From Sporobolomyces roseus (lineage: Eukaryota; Basidiomycota; Microbotryomycetes; Sporidiobolales; Sporidiobolaceae), in contig JADILM010000012.1 in the NCBI GenBank assembly GCA_016617785.1, positions 186,001 to 250,000 on the forward strand: a stretch of DNA of 64,000 bases. Direction: 5' to 3'. Shown one piece after another: positions 33,952 through 44,593 of the stretch. Within the stretch, counting starts at the first letter, position 1; every line of letters starts with the position of its first letter. Under the pieces are notes generated by a model, which was given only the letters and a program-made list of their open reading frames with translations, ran no database searches and was not told the DNA's origin. The translations under genes and the position numbers were made by a program.

Positions 33952-36205
33952 ATGGATCTCAAAGAAGCTAGTCTCCTCACCATCTGCTCTGCAACCACTA
34001 GATACACTCTCAAAGCGAACGACTGCTTTAGAGGTCGAATCATTCAACCATCACTCCTCAAAAAGAATGGCGTCACCTCTTACTCGTTCACCTTAGCCAG
34101 CATAGATCAAGGAGAAGGAGATGTCTCTATCGCAATCGAACTCAGAGGAGCTGGGCTAGTAGATAAGGCGTACAAAGATGAATTGTTACATCGATGGTCG
34201 GATCGCGTCAAGATTGCGTTGCAGGGACGAGGAGGAAGGTGTGTCGAGCTACAGGGCATTGGAAAAAATGGAACGAGACGCGCCAAGATCGTTTATGAGG
34301 AAGAAATGTTGGGTTGGTTTTTGTTGAGGGACGGGAAAGAGGAGAGATTCGTTTTGAGGAAACGTGAGTTCCGTTAAGTGCTCTCGATAGCGTGCGAAGA
34401 GAGTACTAATGGTATCATTCATCAGCGTCGCCGCCGCTAGTAGCAGAACAAAGAGTCGATCCTCTCGCAGCGAAACCGAAAGTCGACATTCAACCCGTCA
34501 AGACACGTACGCCTCCCCCGAAACCGAAACTCGTCGACTCGGAGGTTCAAACTATGCCACTCATTCAACCGGTAGCCTCAGCGAGCGACAACACGAAGAA
34601 GCGAAAGTCTGAAAGGATCGACAATGGAGAAGAGTTACAGAAAGCTGGATCAATTTCTGGGATGAAGAAGACAGCAAGGAAACGTTCACCTTCCCCTGTC
34701 GTCATCGAGGAGGAACCCGAAGCAGAAGGAAGCTGGAACGTTCGACCAGTGAGCATTCCTCTCTCGAATTAAGATCCAATCCGAGAACTGAACGTCTACT
34801 CCCTTGTAGCCTTCTCCATTCACTTCTTTAGCGGACATCAAAGCTCACGGTAAAGACGCGACGTCTTACAACATTGCTGCTGTCGTTGAGAGTCTGCAAA
34901 TCTCCCCACCTAAAAAAGATGGTGAGCTCAGTCCGAACGCTGGTCCGGATCTACTTGTCTGACGCTTCACTTGTTATCATAGATTGGTTCATGCAGATCT
35001 ACGTGACCGATCCGACGATGTCTTCTGAGCGCATCGAAATCCAATGGTACTCGCGTCAGAAATCGCTGCTTCCCAACATCAAGGCCGGATATATTCTGCT
35101 TATCAAGGGTCTCCGGGTATGTCTGCAGCACTTCTTCTTTCGGGGCATTGAGGATCGCTGAACCTTCCAATTTGTTGCGTACAGCTTCAATCCCCGAGAT
35201 TCAAGAAAAGTTCTCTAGTGTTCATCACACACGCTACGATCGATCCGGCCTCTCTTGTCAATCTCTCGAGCTACCCCAACAATCTCCCTTCCTACGCTTG
35301 CCTTCCCGGTCAAAGCGCACCTTCGATCAGAAACATCGAACTCGCCTACGCTATCGCACTCGCAACTTTCGATAACACTCAGCGAGTCCCTGTTTGGGTT
35401 CGCAAAGCTCTCAAACCTGTCGTCTCCAATTCTCCTGCTCAATCTATCAAACCTGCTGCGGATCATGCTCGCTCTTCTTCGCTTTCCGCCCAATCTTCGA
35501 AATCGTCCAATCCTTCAAATCCCTCTTCCACCGCTTCTCATCGCCCTGCGGCTGCCGCTCCCCCACCTCGAGCGCTTATTCCTACGGGATCAAGCAATGA
35601 GAGTCGTAAAGGTCGTCCTATACTCGAGATCAAGGATATCGAAGAATTCAAGTTCTGCGATGTCTTCGGTCAAGTACGCTTTGCTCTGTCTCTCTTTCCC
35701 TTTCTCCGCTGATCACGTTTCACCATGCAGATCCTCAAAGGACATGTCGACGACAACAAGCTCGCCTCGTCATATGCCGTTTGTCTCTACATCACCGATT
35801 ACACTTCAAACTCCGAAATCATGGACTACGATTCAGTTTCCGCATCAAAGACTGGAGTCCTCGTTGGTCAATTCACACTCCAAGTCTCTCTATTCGAGAA
35901 TCAAGCATCACCTCTCAAACCACTCTTTGGCGGATCGAAAGATACGAAAGTTGGAGATTTCGTCAGGATTGATAATTTGAGGGTGAAGAGGAATGAGTAT
36001 GGACTGTTGGAGGGTACAGTGGTCGATGATCCGACGTATAAAGGTAAGAGATATGTCTCGTTGATCAGGAAGGAGGAGGCGTCGAAATATCCGGAAATCG
36101 TGAGGTTGCAACAGTACGTCTCGCTCGCTTTCTCATCGCTCTCCTGCTTGAAGCTGATGAGACGCTTCTTCGAGGTATAGTAGGAAGAAGGAGCAAGGGA
36201 GATGA
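33952..36205 (+). CDS. POT1-like telomere end-binding protein, paralogue C (625 aa)
   Basis: Seven exons: 33952-34363, 34426-34748, 34810-34921, 34983-35116, 35185-35673, 35731-36113 and 36181-36205. The intron phases (1,0,1,0,0,2) are the same as in copy A. Residues 1-137 are the extra OB-like domain, with KIVYEEEMLGWF aligning to the YE..G(Y/W) motif of A and B. The linker (about 138-245) is Pro/Lys-rich with a KKRK cluster. OB1 runs from about 246 (SLADIKAHGKD, IYVTDPTM, IEIQWYSRQ) and OB2 from about 476 (DVFGQ, LYITDYTSN, VSLFENQ, VGDFVRIDNL). The extreme C terminus RKKEQ parallels RKREQ in A. An in-frame ATG at 33868 would add 28 residues. Telomeric single-strand binding is the expected role; whether it is still the main POT1 cannot be told. 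Confidence 0.83.
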
Positions 36206-36731
36206 AAGCTTGAAATCGCTTGACGGAAATCGTGCTTGTTCAAATACTCAACAGTAGTTGTTCTCACTATGCAAGGAATCAGTAGAGCTTCCAATTCTGC
36301 CAAATCATCGAGCATAGAGCGAAGGACGAAGAGCGCGTGCTCAGCCCTACTGAGTTTCTCGACTGTTTCGTGAGTCCAATCCCTCCATTCTCACTCTCTG
36401 CATCGAGGACAGATACTGATCTCAGGTCTCTCTCGCGTAGGCGTAGCGTTTTGTCTTTGAGAGGGGCGTTGATCAAACCTTTTCACCAAGGCTGAATTTC
36501 AAACTTCGCTCGCATCTCCTTCAACGCTCCCCTTCTCTCGCTTAGGACTCGTTATCCGCTTCTACTCAGTAGCCTGGTCTCGTGCGTTCGATTGGAAAGA
36601 GTGGGCGAGCTTCGGACAAACCGCGGTTTTCGGGTTTAGGGAGAGATTCTCACGCCTCGTTCGTCTCTGTCGCTCTTTTCCTTTCTTTCCCTCTTGTCCT
36701 CACTCTCAAGATCTTCTTGATACTTTTCAAG
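36206..36731. other. Intergenic, POT1-C 3' side and promoter of next gene
   Basis: About 525 bp. It should contain the POT1-C 3' UTR and the promoter of the gene starting at 36732, with a T/C-rich tract at about 36660-36720. No coding exon is supported. Confidence 0.5.
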
Positions 36732-38549
36732 ATGTCACACTTCAAAGTAGAACCGTATCAGGTGAGTCGGCTCGACCTTGAGTGAACATGACTTGCGAAC
36801 AGCGAAACTGACGGAATCGAACCGTTGAACAGGGTGACTTTCACGTTTGTCCATTCCCTTTCCTCAGCACCAAGCTGAGCAAAGACTCACCTGTATTCAG
36901 CCTGAACAGGAACTCGGGCGTTTAGTCGAAAGCGAACTCGATGCTCTCTCCGACGGATCCGACAAGCAATACTATCGCCATCTTCGAGACGTCCAAGACA
37001 CGCTGCGGTACTCGATCCACTCGGGATACACATTGTTACACTCCTACGCCCATCAGCGCGCCTATGACCCCGAAGTATTCACTGTTCAGCAGTATTCGGA
37101 ATGTGTCAAAGCAGTCAAAGAGCATGTACGTCGAATCTCTTCAACTCCTGCTTCGGTCAGTCCTAACAGCGTTCACGTTTTCTTCGTTTGAGTAGAAGCT
37201 GTCCTGGTACCTTTCAAGTTTGAGATGGCCCTTTGAACGTTACCAAAAGGTCATCAAACTTCTCCATGATGCCTACTTTGCGCAAGTCAAGCAAGACGAG
37301 CAAGCCCGCAAGATGTTGCCTTCTGGATGGGAAGACGTATTCGACGTTATCGACAAGGAAGCCTGGACAAATTCTGGACTTTACACCAAGCAGGGCTGCT
37401 TCAAGCTTGTTGACGAGGTCATACAATCAATCGAGCGCTGGCCGAAGGAGAAACGAGCTCCCAGAGTAGCATTCGATCGCTTGGCTTCGAAGGTTGCCTA
37501 CTACATTGATCAAAGACACCTTTGCGTGAGTTGTGTTGGCCTAATCCTTTCCGGTTCGGTTATTGACTTTTCTCGATTGACCTTCAGCCAACCTCATTCA
37601 ATCAAACGCTACGTGTGAGTTTCTGTCTACCGATTGTGATAGGAATGGTGTCTCACGCTCTGATGTGCGAAATTCCTCGAAGGGTGATGCACTTTCCAAC
37701 GCTATCTCAAACCTCGTCGACGCTACGGAGCTTGTACACAGCTCTCTCAGCAAGGAGATCAAGTCCGCTACTGCGCAGGGTAGCGAAGTCTCGCGCGCCA
37801 GACTTGCCGAACTACGCCTCCAGACGCAAGAGCTCGATGTGACTTCTGTCATCCTCAAACGCACTCGCGAGGAAGTCAATCACCGTGGACTTGAGCAGCA
37901 GTATCATCTTTCGCTCACCAGATTGCAATATGTCGAGTGTTTGGTGTGTTTGCTCACAGGATCGTGCTCGCACGGAGACCATGTCAGTCCTCCCTCCCTC
38001 TTTTGAATCTCTGGTTCCGACGTGCTCACTTCTGCCTCATTGTCAATCATGGTGATGAGCGTAGTCAATCCTCCACGTAGACGATGAACTTTGGAGCAAG
38101 AACCCTTTGGTTGACTTCATCTGGCTTCGCTGCCCATACTTCGAAATCTTCGCATTCGAGAGGGAACTGTTCATCAAGTCCGCGAAGTCTCGTTCAAGGC
38201 TTTCGTTGTCCGATCGTCAAAGCCTTTTCAACCCCCTCAAACCCCTCGAACAGGTCTCCGAGAAGGAATGGATCGACGATCGCGTATCGTCCGAGCTGCG
38301 TTCAGAGATCAACAGCTCCTTAATTCAGGATCGTATCGACCATCAAAATCTCCGCAATACTGAGAAGTACACGAAGGTTCATCGAAAAGCTCTCTTTGAC
38401 AATTTGGTCGAGCTTCACCGACTAACGGGTCCTCCTGAGGTATGTCTTCGATTTATTTCTGTGAGCGTTTCGCCCAAGTTTCGGCACTCACGCACATCGT
38501 TCCCTATTAGCGATTTGCTGTCCGCGCTCGTCGTGGATCGGAGCGTTAG
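36732..38549 (+). CDS. Hypothetical helical protein (452 aa)
   Basis: Seven exons: 36732-36761, 36868-37125, 37196-37525, 37588-37614, 37683-37982, 38065-38439 and 38511-38549; all phases close. The product is 452 residues, almost entirely hydrophilic and apparently alpha-helical, with long stretches of regularly spaced Leu and charged residues (for example ELGRLVESELDAL and EVSRARLAELRLQTQ). No signal peptide, membrane segment or catalytic motif. The acceptor at 37682 was preferred because it gives a 68-nt intron with a CTGAT branch site and keeps the frame; the earlier AG at 37641 does not. The first and last coding exons are very short (10 and 12 sense codons). I do not recognise the family. 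Confidence 0.6.
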
Positions 38550-39575
38550 GAGCAGCATTTACCGTAGAGTCTTTCCTTTATTTGTTCTTCTTTCCAACTC
38601 CCTCCGTTTCGCAATACGAATGTCTTCTCTTTGTTCTCTGGTTGCCCTGCGTATCCGATTGCAGGAAGGGAGAAGAGTATCTCGCTGTGCTTCTCAGCTC
38701 TCGAGCGGATTGCGGTCGACGGAAGCTGCGTTTGTGCGAAGCGAGAGTTGGAAAAGGCTAGAAGAACGCTAAACGGGTTTGGCGGCGTCAGTTCAGAGTC
38801 AGATCTCGACCAGATCAAGAGTAGTACTGCTCGCAGAGCTGTCCCTTAGATGCAAACTAGCTAGACCTTTTGACCGAAGCAGCCTGTGAAGCGATCAGAA
38901 GGAGAGCAAGTCATACGCAAGGCATACAGTAAGCACGCAAATCAGAGACGGCGCGGAAAGATCCCTGAGCGCATTCGAAGCAAGAAGTAGCGTATTAGAG
39001 CGAGAGGTGACCGGAGTAACGAAGCGTTGAGAGAGCGAAAATACGATTGACGAAATCTTGCGTTCCAAGTGTCAACCTTGATACTACGGAGCACTCTAAG
39101 AGAGCCCGTACGAGCACCTTCCGGCTATTACCCTGAACGGGCATAAGGGAGTGAGAAGAGAGAAAGGGAAAGGTGCGGCCCGAGTCAACCGCTAGAACTC
39201 GCCCTCATTCATCTTCTGCACCTCCGTCACTGTCCTAGACCGAGCGAAAGCGACCTGTGATGACCTATAGCTCAATGATTCATCTCCCACGTCCTTTGAT
39301 GCTATTGTTGAAGAGGTCGAGAGACTTTGAGATGAAGTTGAGCAAAAGAGTGAAGCGAGTTCCACTTCGAGTTGAGCAAAAGAGTGAAGCGAGTTCCACT
39401 TCGAGTTGAGCGAGTCTTCAGCGAGCTTGATTGATGACTGATAGCAGTTCTGATCGTGTTCGAGCTGGTCGAGTAGCCATTCCGAGGTGTTGGCAGGAGT
39501 GAGGTTTTGCGATTCTCTCTTTCTTTCCTACTCTTCACTACGACTCTCGAGAATCAACTAGAACAGCTTGAAAGG
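38550..39575. other. Intergenic region of about 1 kb
   Basis: No supported gene. Short open frames exist on both strands but lack splice partners or recognisable products. The stretch contains one perfect 34-bp tandem duplication at 39337-39404. Confidence 0.5.
39337..39404. repeat. Perfect 34-bp tandem duplication
   Basis: The unit beginning GTTGAGCAAAAGAGTGAAGC occurs twice head-to-tail, at 39337-39370 and 39371-39404, and the first seven bases start a third time at 39405. It lies in non-coding DNA about 170 bp upstream of the F-box gene at 39576. Confidence 0.85.
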
Positions 39576-41211
39576 ATGTCTATAGTGCTCAAAGATACTG
39601 CCAAGGTAAGTAGATCGACTCCCACCCAATCTCAGCGTGCTAATTCGCTTTCCCCTGTCCTCAGATCGATCCACTCTCTCAACTCCCTCCAGAACTTTTA
39701 GAAGACATCTTCGACCTTGTCGCAGTCTCCTACAAGCTCTGTACTACACCACCTTCGAAATTCCTTCACCTATTCCACGAAAACGCCTTCTATCGATATC
39801 TCAACTTCGAAACTTTCGCTCAGTTCCAGAAGTTCGCTCCAACCGTCAGCAATCTCTCGTCCAAAGTCGTTCCAGCTCCAATTGCTCCACCAACAATCGA
39901 ACCACTCACTGGAACAGTCGCCACCTGTCTCGCACATCACGCTACGAATTTACGCAGACTCGAAGATTTCGCTAAGGATAGCAAACAAGATACTGAATAC
40001 TCCGAAGATTACCCGGCAAAAGTCACACTCTCTTGAACGGAACGGGATTCATCGGGTTCACGCATGTCCATGTCGATGTTCAACTTGTCAAGCGTGTGAT
40101 CTTCCAACTTTCACTCTCTCGATGCCCCTCTCTCGCTATTGTCGGCATATCTATACGAAGATCGAATCAAGTAACAGTTCTCGGCTCTGAAAATTCTCGC
40201 TCTTCACGGCGTTCGCAGGTCATCAGATGTCGCCGAGTTCAGTCAAATGCGCTCCCTTCGCTACATCGACTTTCACGACATATCATTCATGATGGACGAT
40301 CCTCTGAGTCCTACCGCTTCGCAAGTAACCTACATCGGTATCGCTACCCTACCTCCCTACATCGAAGCAATCTATCTCTTCCTCTCGCAACCCTTTCCTT
40401 CTTCCCCTCGGCGGCGACAAACAAAACCGACCTTTGCTGTTTTCAGCAGTCGGACCTCCACTTTCTCCTCGTCAATCTCACTCCGATTCTTCCCACACTT
40501 CGCCTCTGTTCACGCCCGTCGACACGCGATTCCCGTTGGAAACCTGTCGACGATCTCCTTCCCCTCTTCCCACTCCTTCGAAAACTTCACCTTAGCTGCA
40601 CCTTCCTCACTACCGACCTCCACAGATACCTTCTCTTCCTTCCTCACCTCGTTGACCTCAGCCTGATCCTCGGAGACTTGATTCCCGATTTCGCCCAGCT
40701 CTTCAAAGGTCCTCATCGCCTTCGATATCTTTCAACGCTCAAAGTCGAGTTCGTCCCGGTACGAACAGGAGAAGACTTTGATCTCAAATTGACGGTCAGC
40801 GAAATCGAGAACGAGCAGCAAGTCGAAGATGGCAAAAGCACTACGCTTCTCGACAACTGTCAGTCAATTTGGGGAATGACTGGTTGGAATATGCCGTTTG
40901 GAGATTCGTTTAAAGCAGGATTTGGAGTAGCGGAGAAGTTGGAAAGGATTGCGAAAGAAGGGGACGTGGTTGTTCCGACAAATCTCGTATCCGTTCGTCA
41001 AGCTTTCCGTCGTCAACTCGTCGAATATCACAATAGAGGAATCGGTCGCCTCTACCTCTACATGGACAAATCGACGTACGACGACGCTTATCGACTAGCC
41101 GAATTACACCAGATCGACTTGCCTGTTCTCGAAATGGATACGAAGGAAAAGGTTGAGAGGGGTAAACTCGAATGGTACATAGTCAAGACGGAGGAGCTCG
41201 AGGCAGATTGA
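39576..41211 (+). CDS. F-box protein with LRR-like region (about 398 aa)
   Basis: A phase-consistent model has exons 39576-39605, 39665-39831, 40008-40095, 40178-40324 and 40447-41211, giving 398 residues. The beginning of exon 2 encodes LSQLPPELLEDIFDLVA, a clear F-box. Later exons contain Leu-rich units (ALKILALHGV, LRYIDFHDISF, LLRKLHLSC, LVDLSLILGDL), so the C-terminal part may recognise substrates of an SCF ubiquitin ligase. The size is close to the other two F-box proteins here (397 and 412). The second intron (39832-40007, 176 nt, GTTCGC donor) is long and not well supported. The intron at 40325-40446 could also be drawn otherwise. If these are wrong, the gene could be decaying. Confidence 0.55.
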
Positions 41212-41486
41212 AAGGGAGGAGGTGACAGTTTCAACCTGAGGTACAAGGTATCAGGAGAGGAGAAAGAGATAGGGAGTTGGTGTAGAAAGGGACGAAAGAT
41301 TCGCAACGAAGAGACTTTTGAAAGATCGAAAAAACTTCGTTCGTCTGCTCCGTCCGTCTCGTCCTCCCATTCGTATTGCCTCGTTTCTGTCGTCTCGAGT
41401 GCGACCAAGTCGTTTTGATCATTTCTTGCGAAGAAAGGGGTTGAGTCAAAACTCGCTCCTCCAATTTTGAACCCCACTACTTTGCT

Positions 41487-41653
41487 TTGGTCTTGCCGAA
41501 CTCTCTAATTATGTTCTTGCCGTTAAGAACGAATCTAGCTCTTGTGACTCTCAAAGACATCTCTCTCTCTCTCTCTTTCCCTCTCTTCTCTCCCTCTTTC
41601 CTTCCTTTCTCCATCTTCATTCAACCCCCACATCTCGACTCTCTCCCTAAAGC
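41487..41653. promoter_or_regulatory. Pyrimidine-rich promoter region of methyltransferase gene
   Basis: A strongly C/T-rich tract, including an uninterrupted CT-dinucleotide run near 41561-41577, lies just upstream of the ATG at 41654. Such tracts are common next to fungal transcription starts. The role here is inferred. Confidence 0.45.
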
Positions 41654-42771
41654 ATGTCCTCAACAGCAGCAAACGGAGAAGACAAGACTAAGAAGGACAA
41701 CTGGTCTACTGAACGCTACTCGAGCAACGCTTCATTCGTTTATTCTTCGCAATTCACTTCTCCCATTATCGATCTCCTCTCTCCTCAATCTGGTGTAAGC
41801 TCTTCCACTCTACCTCATACACTCCAAGAGACTGACATTGTGAGTATGCAGGAAACGATTCTCGACTTGGGTTGTGGACACGGGGCTCTCACTCTCGAAT
41901 CCCTCCTTCCCGCCGTCCTCCCTCAAGGTTCAATCATTGGTCTCGATTCCTCTTCGTCCCTCCTCTCGACTGCGAGGTCTTCTTCATCTCAGCTACCTTC
42001 CGATCAGCAATTGCAACTACAATGGATCGAAATGGATGCTCACGATCTTCGAGATGCGAAAGACAAGATCAAAGACGCAAGTGTCGATGCTGTATTCAGC
42101 AGTGCCTCGTTACATTGGATGAAAGAAGAACCTAAGAAGGTAATCGAGGGAACCTATCGAGTACTCAAGTCAGGAGGTAGATTCGCAGGAGAGGTGAGTT
42201 TGTCGTTTTCGCACTGCTTTCGGCCCTCGTCACCGTCTGGAGCTCTCGACGCTCCATTTAACGCCGACAACCACTGTACCTCTACCACTGTACAGTGCTA
42301 AGCTGACCTCGTCGTATCAACTCAGATGGGAGGTTTTCTCAATGTCGGAGGTGTTCGAGGAGTTCTTCACTCCGTCCTTCGTCGTCGAGGCTACGATCCC
42401 GCTTCAATCGATCCTTGGTTCTTTCCAACGCCTGAGCACTATCGAGAGCTTCTCGAAGGAGTAGGCTACAGAGTTGAGAGTTGCGGTGAGCTCTTTTTCT
42501 CAACTCTCGTTTCTCTCAGTCGCTCATCTCATCTCGAATCCTGCACATCTCGCTAGAATTGATCCCTCGACCTACAACACTTCCTACCGGCCTCGAAAGG
42601 TGGCTCGAGACGTTCGCGTTCCCTTTCTTCGCTGTTCTCAAATCGGCAAAAGAGCAAAGTGAAGTCATCAAAGAGGTTTGCAAACTTTGTGAGGTGGATA
42701 TGAAAGATGAGAGGAGCGGTGAGTGGATGGCTATGTATGTGAGGTTGAGGTTCAAAGCTTGGAAAGACTGA
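41654..42771 (+). CDS. SAM-dependent class-I methyltransferase (285 aa)
   Basis: Four exons: 41654-41794, 41852-42193, 42326-42485 and 42557-42771. The Rossmann-fold SAM site is TILDLGCGHG (49-58). An acidic residue follows the second strand (IIGLDSS), then the MDAHDL motif and FSSASLHWMKEE, where the HW pair is typical of UbiE/trans-aconitate-type methyltransferases (methyltransferase type 11). The C-terminal part, with WFFPTPEHYRELLEGVGY and LPTGLERWLETF, resembles trans-aconitate methyltransferase-like proteins that methylate small carboxylic acids. The actual substrate is unknown. No targeting signal is obvious. The intron at 42194-42325 is 132 nt, longer than average. Confidence 0.82.
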
Positions 42772-42843
42772 TTGTAATGCAACATTTCGAAATTGAATGA
42801 TCAAGCGAAACTTTTCGTATTCCTGTCTTCACTCTACAAAGTG

Positions 42844-44255
42844 CTAGTATTCCATTTGAACTCCCAACAGATCCAAAAGGTCCAGCTCAACCCCATGATA
42901 GTCCCCAAAATCTTTGAGCTGCTGGTTTGAGAGTGGGGGCCAGTCGTCGGAGATGTCTTCGACACCAAAGACAGCTTCGTTGTTCAATCCATACACACGC
43001 ACGGAAATCGGATCGATGATCGTTCCACAAGGTGATGCATCCGTTCTAAGAGACGCAACGAATCAGTACGACCAAGATGAGAGAACTGAGATGAGCTGAC
43101 CTCGAGATGACACGTCTGAGAAGCAGAACGTCGAACGGATCTATATAGAAGAATTGGGAGAAGAGGACGAGCTCCTTGAGATGAGGAAAGATGGCCTTGT
43201 TCAGGACGAGAGGGAGAAAGTCTTGCGAGGGAAGGCGGATGCGAAGGTAGCGAAGGTTGTCGAAACGAATACCTTCTGAGGGAGACGCCATCTTGCCCTT
43301 TACCAAAGTTACTGGTCCGTACTGATAGGATGGGTAGTTGTAGACACTGGCGAAGGTGTCAAAGTCGTAGCAAGCTCGTTGACAGACTGAGGGAGGAGGA
43401 GGGCGGGGACGAAGGTGGGAGAGTCGAGTCCTGGGTTCCAAGTAGTCCTCGTTGCCCGGTACAGATGCAATCGCGAAGATCTCTGCAGCCGTGATGATCG
43501 GACAGTCGAGCAGGTACACGCTTGGGTCGACGAGAGCTGGGACTCCGAGGACGAACGCAAGGACGAAGTAATCTCGAATCGAGCCGTACTCGTCCTCCGT
43601 ATGGACAATGCCGAGTCTCTTCAATTGCTGTCGTAGAGGTTTGCCGGGTCCGAGTAGGCGCGGTACGAGGTCGAGTTCGTCCGTGAAGTTCGAAAGAAGG
43701 AGAGAAGTAAGGTTCGACAGGAAACCGTAGCTTGCTAGAACGTCGAGACGTGGTAGGTCATCGCACTTGTTCGCAACTCGGCGTGGGAATACTTCTCTGC
43801 CTGTATCAGGGGCGAATGCTGGTTTCAAGAAAATGGCTCCCATGACGAGAGGCTCGAAGTAGTTGAGGTTAAACTGTTTCCAGTATGCTCATTAGTCCGC
43901 TTCTGGCTTCCCGTAGCCAGCGAGTAGCTGACCTCATATAGCTCTGCTCTCTTGAACTGAGTAGACTTGACGAGAGTGAAAGGGTTGATTCCATCGAGAT
44001 AAGTTCGAACGAGTAATTGAGCCGAGCGACCATCCATGAGACGGATTGAGCGGTAGAGCGCAGGCGTAGCTAGACTCGAGATCCTCTTGGTGACTCTTGC
44101 GAAGCTGGCGAGGTCGGCTTGAGGCGAGGAAGCGTTCGAGTTGTTGACGATTTCGACTAGATCAAGCAGAGGGTTCAACGCTCTTGAGGCTTCGGAACTA
44201 GGATAAGAAGCTCACAGATGATCTGTTGGAGAACCTCGGTAGGTAGATGATCCAT
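42844..44255 (-). CDS. F-box protein with LRR-like region (412 aa)
   Basis: Four exons: 44255-44216, 44156-43933, 43873-43101 and 43045-42844. The N terminus MDHLPTEVLQQI with LASFARVTKRISSLATPALYRSI is a typical F-box. The rest shows Leu-rich, irregular repeats (FLSNLTSLLLSNF, LRYLRIRLPSQ, HLKELVLFSQ). The tail is acidic and Leu-rich (VELDLLDLLGV). The first exon is 40 nt and ends in phase 1 inside the F-box, as in the gene at 12870-14261, which argues for common descent. The acceptor at 44157 was chosen because nearer AGs give a stop codon or a 26-nt intron. It is predicted to recruit a substrate to an SCF ubiquitin ligase; the target is unknown. Confidence 0.75.
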
Positions 44256-44593
44256 TCTTGAGAATTGAAGAAGTGTTGGAAGGTTGGGAAGCGAAATAGA
44301 GATCTCAGCGTGCGAGAAAGCGGGACTGAGGTTGTGAAGCGTGTTGGAGCCGATAGATGTAGTCTCTGGAGTCTCTGAAGGTAGTCTGCTGTTCTTGAGT
44401 GAAGTGTAGGTGAGAGAAAGCGAATTCGTCGATCAAAACTCCTCTGCTTCTCACCACTTCGTCAGCGACATCGAACACCCTGATAACTACATACAAGCAT
44501 TCAGTAGGACTCTAAGAAGAGATCTAGACGACCTCCACCTTCAACTCGCTCATACTCATCAAGTCGTCACGCGATTTCGTCCCTCAACAAACA
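44256..44593. other. Intergenic between divergent F-box and kinetochore-like genes
   Basis: About 340 bp that must contain both promoters. No coding exon is supported. Confidence 0.45.

Noticed and set aside
38631..38849. Open frame of 72 codons after the unknown helical gene
   Set aside because: No product similarity, and it overlaps opposite-strand frames of equal quality.
39832..40007. Calling the F-box gene at 39.6-41.2 kb a pseudogene
   Set aside because: A phase-consistent five-exon model of normal family length exists, so decay is only an alternative.
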